Below, piece after piece: positions 17,857 to 29,179 of a DNA stretch of 64,000 nucleotides. This DNA comes from DATENM01 sp045807725 (GTDB lineage: Bacteria > Acidobacteriota > Blastocatellia > UBA7656): positions 1-64,000 of the forward strand of contig JBJMGV010000018.1 in the NCBI GenBank assembly GCA_045807725.1, written 5' to 3'. The notes beneath the pieces are model-generated. The model saw nothing but the letters and a program-made list of their open reading frames with translations. It searched no databases and had not been told where the DNA came from. Within the stretch, counting starts at the first letter, position 1, and each line of letters begins with the position of its first letter. A program made the position numbers and the translations under genes.

Positions 17857-18669
17857 GTGCGAATCGATGCACGACAGAGACGGCGGATGGTGTGGCTCAG
17901 CGCCGCAGGACTGGGCGCACTGGTCGTTGCGATTCTATTGCTCAACCTTGCGTCGCCGCGCGACGGCTCGCCCTTGAAGTCGCACGCGCGCAAAGCCGCG
18001 GTCGTCGCGCCGGCTGCGGCTGCGCGCGGCGCTGCCCCGCCCATTGATAGCAACGCCGCGACGAATGAAGCCGCGCCCGCGCCTGCTACGCCTGAGCCGA
18101 CAGCGGCTGCGCCTTCAACGCCGGTTCCGCCGCTCGCGCCTTCGCTGCCTTCGGCGGCCACGCCGCCGCCGAGCGGCTTCGCTACGTCACTGATCCCTTC
18201 CGGGCCTGTTACTGACGCCGACATCATTGCCTTGAAAGCCAAAGACCTGCTCATCCCGGTCGATGGCGTGCAGGCCAAACAACTGCGCGACTCTTATTAT
18301 GATGGAAGATCAGAAGGCCGCACGCACGAGGCGCTCGACATTATGGCCGCCAGCGGCACGCCCGTGCTGGCCGCTGCCGATGGCGCTATCGTCCGCCTGT
18401 TTCAGAGCGACAAGGGCGGCATCACGCTTTATCAATTGGACACGTCGGGACTCTACCTTTATTACTACGCGCATCTTCAGCGTTATGCGGATGGCGTCAG
18501 CGAAGGCAAGGCGGTGCGGCGCGGCGAAGTGATCGGTTATGTCGGCGACACCGGCAATGCCGGCGCGGGCAACTATCATTTGCACTTCGCCATCTCGAAG
18601 CCGGTCGCGCCGCGCAAGTGGAGCGGCGGCCTTCCCATCAATCCTTATCTGATTCTGGCGGGCAAGTAA
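17857..18669 (+). CDS. M23 (LytM-type) peptidase, membrane anchored
   Basis: This 270-aa protein has one N-terminal membrane segment (residues 12-31), a long Ala/Pro-rich periplasmic linker (45-110) and an M23 domain. Zinc and catalytic residues are His157 and Asp161 (HEALD), His206 (YYYAHLQR), and His241/His243 (HLHF). The full set suggests an active peptidoglycan endopeptidase rather than a degenerate EnvC-like activator. The start is a GTG with GGAG 8 nt upstream. It is divergent from phoH and convergent with the next gene. Confidence 0.9.
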   Translation: MRIDARQRRRMVWLSAAGLGALVVAILLLNLASPRDGSPLKSHARKAAVVAPAAAARGAAPPIDSNAATNEAAPAPATPEPTAAAPSTPVPPLAPSLPSAATPPPSGFATSLIPSGPVTDADIIALKAKDLLIPVDGVQAKQLRDSYYDGRSEGRTHEALDIMAASGTPVLAAADGAIVRLFQSDKGGITLYQLDTSGLYLYYYAHLQRYADGVSEGKAVRRGEVIGYVGDTGNAGAGNYHLHFAISKPVAPRKWSGGLPINPYLILAGK

Positions 18670-18680
18670 CGCCGACGCGA

Positions 18681-19781
18681 TTAGTGCTGGTGGTTTTTCT
18701 TCGGGTCAATCTTCAGGTCAATTTTCGGGTCGATCTTCAAGTCGTCGGCTGAGGTCTTGAACTGTTTATAATCGGTGAACTCGAAGACTACATCCCAGTT
18801 CAGCCCATCATAGAGCATCGGGTTAGTGCCCGAATTGATTCGCATCAGCGTAGGAACCCACGCGCCGCTGTCGAGCTTTGTCTGTTGATAGACCAGTCGC
18901 GGCTCGGCGCTGATGACGGCGTCGTGCTTGCGGAACTCGTCGGTCGGCCACGCTTCAAGGCGCACGATGACTTTGTCGGCCACGTCTATCCAGACGCGCC
19001 CTTGCAGTCGGGTGAGGTAGGTGCGGCGCGGCGGCAGGGTGACGCCCGGGCGCATACGAAAATCGAGGACGATGGTTTCGCGCTCGCCGACCTGTTCCAA
19101 TCGCGGCGCGGTCAACTCGCCGCTGCGCAGGATGGTCGAAGGGTCAATCGAGAAGGCTACCGGGTGACGGCGCACGCGGCTGTAGACGCCGGCTGCCGGA
19201 TAGCCGTCCGGCTCGTCGGGCGCGGCCTGCCTGACTTCGGTGCGTTGTGCGGCTTCGGTGCGTTGTGCGGCTTCGCGCTCGGCCTGCTCAAGTCGTTCGC
19301 CAGCGCGGCGGCGCTGCCATTCGATCTCGGCGCTCGGCAGCGGCAGGCCATCCTCGCGCAGTTGAATCAAGACGTGCTGACCGCGTACCGGGTAGGCTTC
19401 AAACTCCTGCACCTGTTTTTCAATCGCCCGGCCATCGTCGTTATACTCGCGGCGAATCTTGCGCAGCCGGTAGGTGTAGCTAAGTAGCTGGCGGTGAATC
19501 TCTGTGCCGTTATGATCGCATTCGCGCAGCAGTCCGGCGAGGTTGAGCGTCGAGAGGTCGAGCGGCGCGCTGGCGTTCGCTTGCGGGGCCGATGTTAAAG
19601 GGCCGCCAGCGCCTTTGCGAACTTCATTCGGCGGCGTCATATCCGACGACTGCTGCTGCGCATATAGCGGGACCGCCGTAATGGCCAGCAGTCCAATTAA
19701 ACCGAATCGCGCCAGCCAGCCGCACAGCCTGTGGGAGAGAGTCGTTGTCGAACCCGTGCGCGCTAATCGAGATGATTGCAT
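18681..19781 (-). CDS. Exported hypothetical protein, 366 aa
   Basis: A signal peptide (LARFGLIGLLAITAVPLYAQ, cleavage near residue 41) precedes a soluble beta-rich domain (about 80-345), with strands such as YLTRLQGRVWIDVADKVIVRLEA and WDVVFEFTDYKQFKT. This resembles the outer-membrane lipoprotein-sorting-like families common in Acidobacteriota, but I cannot name one. Two small internal repeats occur: a duplicated AAQRTE near residues 170-182, and a four-residue period (DLKIDPKIDLKIDPKK) at the C-terminus from a 12-bp DNA repeat. AGGGGA lies 7 nt before the ATG. Confidence 0.7.
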   Translation of the reverse strand: MQSSRLARTGSTTTLSHRLCGWLARFGLIGLLAITAVPLYAQQQSSDMTPPNEVRKGAGGPLTSAPQANASAPLDLSTLNLAGLLRECDHNGTEIHRQLLSYTYRLRKIRREYNDDGRAIEKQVQEFEAYPVRGQHVLIQLREDGLPLPSAEIEWQRRRAGERLEQAEREAAQRTEAAQRTEVRQAAPDEPDGYPAAGVYSRVRRHPVAFSIDPSTILRSGELTAPRLEQVGERETIVLDFRMRPGVTLPPRRTYLTRLQGRVWIDVADKVIVRLEAWPTDEFRKHDAVISAEPRLVYQQTKLDSGAWVPTLMRINSGTNPMLYDGLNWDVVFEFTDYKQFKTSADDLKIDPKIDLKIDPKKNHQH

Positions 19782-20072
19782 AACCGTCCCCTGCCGATAC
19801 GTTGTTTCAGTAGATATGATCCGCCTGTTGAAGCGGCATTACTCTACGACTGAACCGCTTCTTATGCAATAGTGGCGGGCACAGGCGCAACGATATACCG
19901 AGCCTTGAAATGGCGCAACCGTAATGAGGCTTGCGTCCGACTGCAATAATCGAGAAGCGGCTTTCATCCTGCGTGGTCGCGCGCGGTGATTTTTTCGGCG
20001 GCAACTGGTACATTCATAATTCATCCGTCACTCATCCGAGATAAAGCTATCGAGTCTCAAGCGAGGATCAAT
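19782..20072. other. Divergent promoter region
   Basis: This 291-bp spacer separates the exported protein (minus) from the TonB receptor (plus) and should hold both promoters. I see no Fur box, riboswitch-like fold or repeat that would identify the receptor substrate. Confidence 0.35.
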
Positions 20073-22442
20073 ATGATGAACGGTGAATGCCTGTCGCAAC
20101 CTGCGGCACGACGAAGGCGCGGCCCGCGCAAGCCGCTCGCCTTGATGGCGGTTCTGACGCTCGCGTGGATATTGATTCACAGTCTCTCTGTGCGAGCCGA
20201 GCAGGCGGCGTCAGGTGACACCTTGCGCGTCACCGGAATCGTCACCGATCAACGCAACGCCCCTGTCGCCGGGGCCGAGGTCGTGCTGACCGTCGGCAAA
20301 GCGTCTGTAAGGCAGACTACAGGAGATAGTGGCGGCTTCACGCTTGAAGGCGTGCCCGCCGGTGATGGGATTTTAACCGTTCGCGCTACGGGCTATGCCG
20401 CTTATCAACGCACTTGGAGCGCCAGGCAAGATGATGCCACCAGCCTGCGCATCACGCTGTCGCCGGCGACGGTTGCCGAACAGATCACCGTCACCGCAGA
20501 GCGCGCCGCCACACGAATCAGCGACACGGCGGCCAGCGTCATCGTGCTCTCGCCCGAAGACCTTCAGACGACGGCGGCGCTGACGCTCGATGATGTGCTC
20601 CGACAAGTGCCGGGCTTCACGCTCTTTCGTCGTTCGGGCAGCCGCACCGCGAACCCTACGTCGCAAGGCGTCAGCCTGCGCGGCGTCGGCGCGTCGGGCG
20701 CGAGCCGCGCCGTAGTCTTGAGCGACGGCATTCCGATCAATGATCCGTTCGGCGGCTGGGTCTACTGGAGCCGCGTGCCGCGTGAATCCGTGTCGCGCGT
20801 CGAAGTCGTGCAGGGCGGCGCGTCGAGCCTCTATGGCACGGACGCGCTCGGCGGCGTCATCAGCTTTCTGCCGCGCGACGTGCGCGATTCGGCCTTCTCG
20901 CTTGAGACTTCTTATGGCAGTCAGCAAACGCCTGACGTTTCGCTATTCACCGCCGGGCGGCTCTCTCAATGGAGCGGCCAGATTGCCGCTGAAGCCTTTC
21001 ACACGGACGGCTACATTCCGGTTGACGAACGTGAGCGCGGCCCTGTAGATACGCGCGCCGCGAGCGAGCACACGACGCTTCAGGTCGGCATTGATCGTTT
21101 GATCGAAGATCGTGGCCGCGTCTTCGCGCGCGGCTCGTTGTTCGGCGAGTCGCGCGAAAACGGCACGCCGCTGACGCCGAACCGCACGCACATCCGCCAG
21201 CTCGCGGTTGGCGCGGACTGGAACTCAGACCGCATCGGCTCAATCGTCGCGCGGTTGTTCGCCAGCACGCAGGTCTACGATCAGAACTTCTCAGCGATAG
21301 CCGCGAATCGCCAGAGCGAAACTTTGACGCGCAGCCAGCGCGTACCGGCGCAGCAGATCGGCTTCACGTCGCAGTGGTCTCGCGTTGTCGGCGGGCGGCA
21401 GACGCTGGTCGCCGGACTCGACGCCCGCGAAGTGCGCGGCGCAAGCGACGAACTGGTCTTTACATCGGGTCGCGTCACGTCTGCCGTCGGCGCGGGCGGG
21501 CGCGAGCGCACCATCGGCGTGTTCGGTCAGGACATCATTCGCGTCACGTCGCGTTTTCTTTTAACGGTTGGCGTGCGCGGCGACCGCTGGCGCAACTATG
21601 ATGCCTTCTCGGCCACAAGGCCGCTGGCTACGCCCGGCGCAGTGAGTGTAACGAAGCTCACAGACCGTACAGAGACAGCCTTCAGCCCGCGACTATCGCT
21701 GCTCTACAAAGCAAACGATCACGTGTCGCTGTACGCGTCAGGCTATCGCGCTTTTCGCGCGCCGACCTTGAACGAGTTGTATCGTTCATTCCGCGTCGGC
21801 AATGTGCTGACGCTGGCGAATCAGAATTTGCGCGCCGAGCGGCTGACCGGCGGCGAGGCCGGCGCGAACGTCACGACACTGGCAGGGCGGTTCAACGCGC
21901 GCGGCACATTCTTTTGGAGCGAGATGACGCGCCCGGTAGCGAATGTTACATTAAGCGTGACGCCGACCTTGATTACACGGCAGCGGCAAAATCTGGGGCG
22001 AACGCGTTCGCGCGGCGTCGAGTTCGAGATGGACGCCCACCTTTCGCGCACAGTGATGTTGTCGGGCGGTTATCAATTCGCCGACGCCACGGTCTTGCGC
22101 TTTCCGGCTAACCAGTCACTCGAAGGCTTATTGATTCCGCAGACGCCGCGCCACCAACTGACTTTCCAGGCGCGCTATGACAACCCGTCGATAGTGACCG
22201 TGTCGCTTCAGGGCCGCGCCGTTGGCGCGCAGTTTGATGACGATCAGAATCAACTGAAGCTGGATCGCTTCTTCACGCTCGACCTGTTCGCCTCGCGTCG
22301 CCTCTCGCGCAACGTCGAGTTGTTTGCGGCCTTCGAGAACCTGACTAACGAGCGTTACGACATCGGGCGCACGCCGGTCAGAACCGTCGGCCCGCCGCTT
22401 CAGGCCCGCGCCGGCCTGCGCCTGCACTTCGGCGCGCGATGA
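20073..22442 (+). CDS. TonB-dependent outer-membrane receptor with N-terminal carboxypeptidase-like domain
   Basis: This 789-aa receptor has a signal peptide, a CarboxypepD_reg-like beta-sandwich (about 45-125: VTGIVTDQRNAPVAGAEV), a plug domain (about 135-250, with DVLRQVPGF, SLRGVGASGASR and EVVQGGASSLYGTDALGGVI) and a beta barrel ending in a terminal Phe region (AGLRLHFGAR). The plug is of the siderophore/vitamin type rather than SusC. The ATG at 20073 has GAGG 6 nt upstream; a longer frame from 19986 lacks a ribosome site. No partner transport genes are adjacent, so the ligand is unknown. Confidence 0.9.
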   Translation: MMNGECLSQPAARRRRGPRKPLALMAVLTLAWILIHSLSVRAEQAASGDTLRVTGIVTDQRNAPVAGAEVVLTVGKASVRQTTGDSGGFTLEGVPAGDGILTVRATGYAAYQRTWSARQDDATSLRITLSPATVAEQITVTAERAATRISDTAASVIVLSPEDLQTTAALTLDDVLRQVPGFTLFRRSGSRTANPTSQGVSLRGVGASGASRAVVLSDGIPINDPFGGWVYWSRVPRESVSRVEVVQGGASSLYGTDALGGVISFLPRDVRDSAFSLETSYGSQQTPDVSLFTAGRLSQWSGQIAAEAFHTDGYIPVDERERGPVDTRAASEHTTLQVGIDRLIEDRGRVFARGSLFGESRENGTPLTPNRTHIRQLAVGADWNSDRIGSIVARLFASTQVYDQNFSAIAANRQSETLTRSQRVPAQQIGFTSQWSRVVGGRQTLVAGLDAREVRGASDELVFTSGRVTSAVGAGGRERTIGVFGQDIIRVTSRFLLTVGVRGDRWRNYDAFSATRPLATPGAVSVTKLTDRTETAFSPRLSLLYKANDHVSLYASGYRAFRAPTLNELYRSFRVGNVLTLANQNLRAERLTGGEAGANVTTLAGRFNARGTFFWSEMTRPVANVTLSVTPTLITRQRQNLGRTRSRGVEFEMDAHLSRTVMLSGGYQFADATVLRFPANQSLEGLLIPQTPRHQLTFQARYDNPSIVTVSLQGRAVGAQFDDDQNQLKLDRFFTLDLFASRRLSRNVELFAAFENLTNERYDIGRTPVRTVGPPLQARAGLRLHFGAR

Positions 22443-22525
22443 AACGAAATACAAACCCCCGCGTTGAGCGGTGATCGTAGGGTAAGCAGTAATCAACTGC
22501 CTTTCAGGGCTTTTCAGATATCCTC

Positions 22526-25270
22526 TTAATGTGGCGGCGGCCAGATGGGCTTTGGTGGTTGACGGCGGTTCGTGCGCGGAGCGCCTGTCATACTGCTTTC
22601 TGAAACCATCGGCGGGCGTCCATCCGATGTAGGGCGCTCTTCGCCCTCGTTCCAGCGCGGCGCTTGCCGCTGGTGATCCATATTACAAATTTCGTCCGGC
22701 TCAGCGCCCCACGCGAAGGTGCGCCGCAACGTGCGCGGGCAATCGCTCGATGCAAGCAGGCCGCTATCGGCGCAGACCTCGACGCTGATGCTGCCCGCCT
22801 GATCACCTTCGCCGGTGCTGTCAGATGACACTTCTTCCTGGTCGGTTTTTGCGAGCAGCGATTCGTGCGTGCATTCAGTGACCGGCTCGGTTCCGGCAAT
22901 GAAGATTTCTGTGCGCCGCACGCCGCACGCCGCAGTTGCGCGCAGCCCGGTCACTGGATCAATCTCGACTTCGACAATACCGGACGGGCGCGCGAAGTTA
23001 TCGCCGCCAAGCTCCGGCCTGATCTCCAGCGCGGCTTTGACGAAGTCGGCCCATAGCGGCAGCGCCGTCTCCGAAGCCTTCATACGAATGTCGGTGTTGT
23101 CGTCATAGCCGACCCAGACGGCGCAAACCAGATTCGGCGTGTAGCCGACGAACCAGCCATCGTTCGACGTGCCGGTCTTGCCCGCCACCGCGCCGGGCAA
23201 GCCATAACCGCGCAGCCGCGTCGCCGTGCCTTCCTCAACGACTGACTGCATCATACTCGTCATCAAGTAAGCGACCTGCGGCGAGAAGGCATAGACCGTC
23301 GTGGCCGGGATGTTCGACAGTCCGCCGGCGGCGCTGCGAATGTTCTTCACAGGGATCGGGCGCAGCGCCGCACCATTGTTGACGAAGGCCGTGTACGCGC
23401 CGGCCATTTCGAGCGGCGTCGCTTCATTAGCGCCGAGCGCCAGCGAAGGGTACGCGCTCGGCACGTCGAGGCCGCAATGGTCAGCCGTCTCGATGACGTT
23501 GCCGAGTCCGACATTCAACGCCAGCGCCACCGCCGGCACGTTCATCGAGCGGGCGAGCGCTTCGCGCAAGGTCACGTCGCGGTTCGTGAAGCCGCCGTGA
23601 TAATTCGTCGGCGTGTAGCTGGCGCGGCCTCCATCATAGGTGAACGTCTGCGGGCGGTCTGACAACAGAGACGCAGCGGTGTAGTAACGATTACTAAGCG
23701 CCGATGCATAGACGAATGGCTTGAAGGTCGAGCCGGGCTGGCGGCGCGCGTCGGTGGCGCGGTTCAACTGGCTCTCGTCGTAATGCCGCCCGCCGATCAT
23801 CGCCAGAACTTCGCCGGTGTGCGCGTCAAGCGCGACGAGCGCGGCCTGCACGTGTTTGGCCTCTTCGCCTTTGCGCGTCGGGCGACCGGCAACACGATCA
23901 AGCTGCCCGGTATTCTTGATGACGGCGTCGTGCGCGGCGCGTTGCAGGCGCGGGTCCATCGTCGTCACAACGCGGCGCTCTGCGGCATCCTTGTGGACGC
24001 CGTAACGATGGTCGAGGAAGCGTTCGACATAATCAATAAAGTAGGTCGCGCCGTAATCTTCGCGCACGTCTTCTTTCTTCAGTTGCAAAGGCGCGCGGTG
24101 CGCGGCCTCGGCCTGGTCGGCGGTGATCGCGCCGGTTTCAACCATCGCGTCGAGCACACTGTTACGTCGCTCGATGGCGGGCTGCAAATTCCGATCAGCC
24201 GAGTAGCGATTCGGCGCGTGAATCATACCGGCAAGGCAGGCGCTCTCTGACAACGTCAGCTCGTTGAGGTTCTTGTCGAAATAGACCTTCGCCGCTTGCG
24301 CGAAACCATGCACAGCGAACGTGCTGCTCTGTCCGAGATAGACGTTGTTGCAGTAGAGCGTGAAAATCTCTTCCTTCGACAGCCGCGATTCGAGGATGAG
24401 CGCCATCATCGCTTCTTTGACTTTGCGGCTCAAGGTGCGGTCGCTGGTGAGAAAGGCGTTCTTGATGAGTTGCTGCGTCAGCGTCGAGCCGCCTTGCACC
24501 ACCGTGCCGTGATGCAGGTCGGCCCACAGCGCGCGAGCGATGCCGTGGTAATCAATACCGCTGTGCGTGAAGAAGCGGCGATCTTCGATGGCGACGACTG
24601 CATCGCGCAACTGTGCGGGAATGTCGGCGAACTGCACGGCAATCTGTTTGCGGCGGTCGCCGTCGCGCAGGCAAGCCAGCGGCTCGCCTTCGATATAAGC
24701 CGACTTCAATCGCTCGCCGCTCTCGGTTGAAGTGAGCGCAGTGATGCGCCCGTCTTTGCTGACTTCGGCGCGCACGGGCATCACGCCCAATTCGCGTGCC
24801 GTCGTCGCGTCGGGATGAATCTCGATGGAGTTGCCTTTGATTGTGTACGAACGCGCCTCGGCTTTAGCTTGATGATGATCGATGCGTTGATAGCCCGCGT
24901 CTTCGAGATAGCTGGCCAGTTGATCGAACGACAATCGGCTATCAACGGTGACTTTGAAAGGCGCGGTGAAGATGCCGACCGAACGGTCGAAGAAGCCCGA
25001 CTGCAAGCGCGCGTCAATCTCTTGCGAGAACTGCGCGGCGTAATAAGTGAAGACGCCAATCACCGCGAGCATCAACGCCGTGAGCGGCCAGATCACGCGC
25101 GGCTGCCGTATCCACCTGACTATTCTTTTGAGAGGGCGGGGAATCCATCGCCCGCTGCGCGTGGCGGTCTTATTAAACGCGCGACGAATGCCTGACGACG
25201 TGCGCCTGTCGTGCATCACGACCGTGCGAGACTTATAGCCGCTGTTTGGATTGAACCGAGCGTGTCCCAC
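22526..25270 (-). CDS. Class A penicillin-binding protein (PBP1B-like)
   Basis: This 914-aa bifunctional enzyme has one membrane anchor (58-77) and a UB2H-like segment (100-190). A GT51 glycosyltransferase follows with catalytic Glu229 (AIEDRRFFTHSGID) and QGGSTLTQQL. The transpeptidase has Ser514-x-x-Lys517 (PGSTFKP), SMN (575-577) and KTGTS (698-702). It polymerises and cross-links peptidoglycan in the periplasm. A C-terminal extension of about 130 residues with four cysteines and a Pro-rich end follows. The start is a GTG (25268-25270) with GGA ten bases upstream. Confidence 0.95.
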   Translation of the reverse strand: MGHARFNPNSGYKSRTVVMHDRRTSSGIRRAFNKTATRSGRWIPRPLKRIVRWIRQPRVIWPLTALMLAVIGVFTYYAAQFSQEIDARLQSGFFDRSVGIFTAPFKVTVDSRLSFDQLASYLEDAGYQRIDHHQAKAEARSYTIKGNSIEIHPDATTARELGVMPVRAEVSKDGRITALTSTESGERLKSAYIEGEPLACLRDGDRRKQIAVQFADIPAQLRDAVVAIEDRRFFTHSGIDYHGIARALWADLHHGTVVQGGSTLTQQLIKNAFLTSDRTLSRKVKEAMMALILESRLSKEEIFTLYCNNVYLGQSSTFAVHGFAQAAKVYFDKNLNELTLSESACLAGMIHAPNRYSADRNLQPAIERRNSVLDAMVETGAITADQAEAAHRAPLQLKKEDVREDYGATYFIDYVERFLDHRYGVHKDAAERRVVTTMDPRLQRAAHDAVIKNTGQLDRVAGRPTRKGEEAKHVQAALVALDAHTGEVLAMIGGRHYDESQLNRATDARRQPGSTFKPFVYASALSNRYYTAASLLSDRPQTFTYDGGRASYTPTNYHGGFTNRDVTLREALARSMNVPAVALALNVGLGNVIETADHCGLDVPSAYPSLALGANEATPLEMAGAYTAFVNNGAALRPIPVKNIRSAAGGLSNIPATTVYAFSPQVAYLMTSMMQSVVEEGTATRLRGYGLPGAVAGKTGTSNDGWFVGYTPNLVCAVWVGYDDNTDIRMKASETALPLWADFVKAALEIRPELGGDNFARPSGIVEVEIDPVTGLRATAACGVRRTEIFIAGTEPVTECTHESLLAKTDQEEVSSDSTGEGDQAGSISVEVCADSGLLASSDCPRTLRRTFAWGAEPDEICNMDHQRQAPRWNEGEERPTSDGRPPMVSESSMTGAPRTNRRQPPKPIWPPPH

Positions 25271-25353
25271 TCTTCAGCTTTCCTTTCGTCCACTCGCCAC
25301 ACGTCGAAGACGCGCCGCCGTCGGCGCGCAGATTCGTTCGCATCAGATCGTGA

Positions 25354-25692
25354 TCATGAGTGCGCTTTCGCCGTCTCTGAGCGCACGCTGGCATCAAGCC
25401 ATGCATCAATGCGGTCGAGCCACGCGTTGTCCACTTCATCTTCGACCAGCGATTGACGCAACTGCGCGGCCTTGCCGGCCAGCGCCATCAACACGTCCGT
25501 GTTGACGCCGGCCTGCATCTCGCTGAGCATCCGCGAAATCATCACCACCGCGTTGACATAGCCTTCGTAATAGGCCGGTGGTTTGTCGGTCGGCAAGTAC
25601 ATGCTGGTGGCCGCTTGAATGGCTTCCGGCAATGTATTGAATTGAGCCGCGAGGCTCTCGATTGTGTCCTCAGATAATGTTTCGATGTTCAT
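25354..25692 (-). CDS. Hypothetical helical protein, 112 aa
   Basis: This small acidic, all-helical protein (DTIESLAAQFNTLPEAIQAA, VNAVVMISRMLSEMQAG, MALAGKAAQLRQSLVEDEVD) has no signal or membrane segment. The ATG at 25690-25692 was chosen because GGGAGG lies 6 nt upstream; a longer frame to 25821 has no such site. I do not recognise a family. It lies 83 bp upstream of the PBP gene on the same strand and may be co-transcribed with it. Confidence 0.6.
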   Translation of the reverse strand: MNIETLSEDTIESLAAQFNTLPEAIQAATSMYLPTDKPPAYYEGYVNAVVMISRMLSEMQAGVNTDVLMALAGKAAQLRQSLVEDEVDNAWLDRIDAWLDASVRSETAKAHS

Positions 25693-25924
25693 AAAACGCC
25701 TCCCGCTCTTTTGTATTGCCATCGGCGTTCCACAATTCGTGCGCGAATGCTGGCCGGCGGCGTTGATTGTCACCGCGCCGCGCGTTGTGTAAATTAATAG
25801 TGTGGATGCTGGCGGCTTCAATGAGCCGTGCGGCTCCGACCTGAGTCATTATCACCTCGCTGCTACAGCAATCTTGCCGCGTTGCTTAAACCCAAATCCC
25901 TGCGAGAGAGGATACGAACCAACA

Positions 25925-28081
25925 ATGAGAGTATGGCCGGGACAGCCTTACCCGCTCGGCGCAACGTGGGATGGCGCGGGCGTCAGCTTCGCGCTGTTTT
26001 CCGAGAATGCAACCGCCGTTGACCTCTGCTTGTTCGACGCTTCCGACGCGGCGCGCGAGACGGCGCGCATTCGTTTGCGAGAACAGACCGATCAAGTCTG
26101 GCACGCATATCTGCCCGAAGTGCGACCGGGCCAGCTTTACGGCTATCGCGTACACGGGCCGTACGAGCCGGAAGCCGGGCATCGTTTCAATCCGGCGAAG
26201 CTGTTGATTGATCCATACGCGAAGGCCATCGCCAGCACCATGGCGTGGAGCGACGCCGTGTTCGGCTACACCATCGGCAACCCGGAAGGCGACCTCGCTA
26301 AAGATGAGCGCGACAGCGCCGGCGCTGTGCCGAAGTGCGTCGTCATCGACCCGGCATTTAGCTGGGGCAACGACGCGCCGCCGCGCACGCCCTGGCACAA
26401 GACGTTGATCTACGAGCTGCACGTCAAAGGCTTCACGATGCAGCACCCGGAAGTGCCGCCCGAAATGCGCGGCACCTACGCGGCGATGGCGCACCCGGCG
26501 GTGATTGATTACTTGCGCCGGCTCGGCATCACGGCGGTCGAGCTGTTGCCGGTTCATCAATTCGTATCGGGGATGGATTTGACGGATCGCGGATTGACGA
26601 ATTACTGGGGCTATAACTCAATCGGCTTTCTCGCCCCCGATGTGCGTTACTCGCACACCGGGCGATTGGGCGAGCAGGTCGATGAATTCAAGACGATGGT
26701 GAAGACGCTGCACCGCGCAGGCATCGAAGTCATCCTCGATGTCGTCTACAACCACACCGGCGAAGGCAATCATATGGGGCCGATGCTCTGCTTTCGCGGC
26801 ATCGATAACGCGGCCTACTATCGGCTCGTCGCCGACAACAAGCGTTACTATATGGATTACACGGGCTGCGGCAACACCTTGAATATGACCCACCCGCGCA
26901 CGCTGCAATTGATTATGGACAGCCTGCGTTACTGGGTGCTGGAGATGCACGTTGACGGCTTTCGCTTCGACCTCGCATCGGCGCTGGCGCGCGAGCTTCA
27001 CGAAGTGGATCGGCTCGGCGCGTTCTTCGACATCATTCATCAAGACCCTGTGCTGTCGCAGGTGAAGCTGATCGCCGAGCCGTGGGATTTGGGCGAAGGC
27101 GGTTATCAGGTCGGCAACTTTCCGGTATTGTGGGCCGAATGGAATGGAATTTACAGAGATGTGATGCGCGGTTACTGGCGCGGCGACAGCGGCTTGATTG
27201 ACGACCTTGCGTATAGATTGACCGGCAGCAGTGATCTGTATGAGCGCGGCGGGCGGCGGCCTTACGCCAGCATCAACTTCATCACGGCGCACGATGGCTT
27301 CACGCTGCGGGATCTGGTCAGCTACAACGAGAAGCACAATGAAGCGAACGGCGAAGGCAACCGCGACGGCCACGATCACAACATCAGTTGTAACTATGGC
27401 GTCGAAGGCGAAACCGAAGATGCCGCGATACGCGCCGTGCGCGCCCGCCAGCAGCGCAATTTTCTGGCGACGCTGTTGCTGTCGCAAGGCGTGCCGATGC
27501 TGCAAGCCGGCGACGAGCTGGGGCGCACACAGCGCGGCAACAACAACGCCTATTGTCAGGACAACGAAATCTCATGGGTCAACTGGAACCTTGATGATGA
27601 GCAGCGCAAGCTGCTTGAGTTCACGCGCCGCTTGATTCGTTTCTTTCACGACCATCCGGTGCTCAGGCGCAGGAAGTTTTTTCAAGGCCGCCCGATTCGC
27701 GGCTCAGCCGTGAAGGACTTGACATGGTTTCGTCTCGACGGCGAAGAGATGACCGAAGCCGACTGGCTGAACGAATCGGCGCGGACGTTGACGGTGCGGC
27801 TGGCGGGCGATCAGATAGATGAAGTGGACGAGCGCGGCCACCGCATTGTCGATGACACGTTGCTCATCCTGTTCAACGCGCATCACGAAGGATTGCCGTT
27901 CACGCTGCCGAGTCAGGGCCGCAAGACTGAATGGGACTTGTTGATCGACACGCGCGACTGGCGCGCAGGCCGTCGGCGCAAGCTGGTGCGTGGCGGCGGT
28001 CGCTATGACGTAGAGGCGCGCTCGCTGGTCGCCTTCTGTTTGAAGCAAGAGGAGAGCGGCAAACGCGGCGCGGCCTCTTGA
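25925..28081 (+). CDS. glgX: Glycogen debranching enzyme (GH13, isoamylase type)
   Basis: GlgX hydrolyses alpha-1,6 branches left by glycogen phosphorylase. The 718-aa protein has an N-terminal CBM48 (PLGATWDGAGVSFALFSENA), then a GH13_11 barrel with nucleophile Asp349 (DGFRFDLA), acid/base Glu385 (IAEPWDLG) and stabiliser Asp457 (AHDGFTL). The YNHTGEG motif is also present. The ATG at 25925 matches the usual MRVWPGQPYPLGA start; a longer frame from 25802 lacks support. Other glycogen genes are not in the window. Confidence 0.95.
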   Translation: MRVWPGQPYPLGATWDGAGVSFALFSENATAVDLCLFDASDAARETARIRLREQTDQVWHAYLPEVRPGQLYGYRVHGPYEPEAGHRFNPAKLLIDPYAKAIASTMAWSDAVFGYTIGNPEGDLAKDERDSAGAVPKCVVIDPAFSWGNDAPPRTPWHKTLIYELHVKGFTMQHPEVPPEMRGTYAAMAHPAVIDYLRRLGITAVELLPVHQFVSGMDLTDRGLTNYWGYNSIGFLAPDVRYSHTGRLGEQVDEFKTMVKTLHRAGIEVILDVVYNHTGEGNHMGPMLCFRGIDNAAYYRLVADNKRYYMDYTGCGNTLNMTHPRTLQLIMDSLRYWVLEMHVDGFRFDLASALARELHEVDRLGAFFDIIHQDPVLSQVKLIAEPWDLGEGGYQVGNFPVLWAEWNGIYRDVMRGYWRGDSGLIDDLAYRLTGSSDLYERGGRRPYASINFITAHDGFTLRDLVSYNEKHNEANGEGNRDGHDHNISCNYGVEGETEDAAIRAVRARQQRNFLATLLLSQGVPMLQAGDELGRTQRGNNNAYCQDNEISWVNWNLDDEQRKLLEFTRRLIRFFHDHPVLRRRKFFQGRPIRGSAVKDLTWFRLDGEEMTEADWLNESARTLTVRLAGDQIDEVDERGHRIVDDTLLILFNAHHEGLPFTLPSQGRKTEWDLLIDTRDWRAGRRRKLVRGGGRYDVEARSLVAFCLKQEESGKRGAAS

Positions 28082-28211
28082 GCCGATGGGTAACAGGTGA
28101 TGCGCCGCCGAATGCGCGCCCGGCTTGCTAGCTTGCTCATTCCCTGATTTGATATGGGCGGGCCGGCGACCTGTCGAATGGCCGGCCTCAACAGAAAGGA
28201 CGACGCTCACT

Positions 28212-29165
<954 letters not shown>

Positions 29166-29179
29166 CCGCCGGATGATTG

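Noticed and set aside
26618..27505. 295-codon minus-strand frame
   Set aside because: Antisense to the catalytic domain of glgX, with no family signature.
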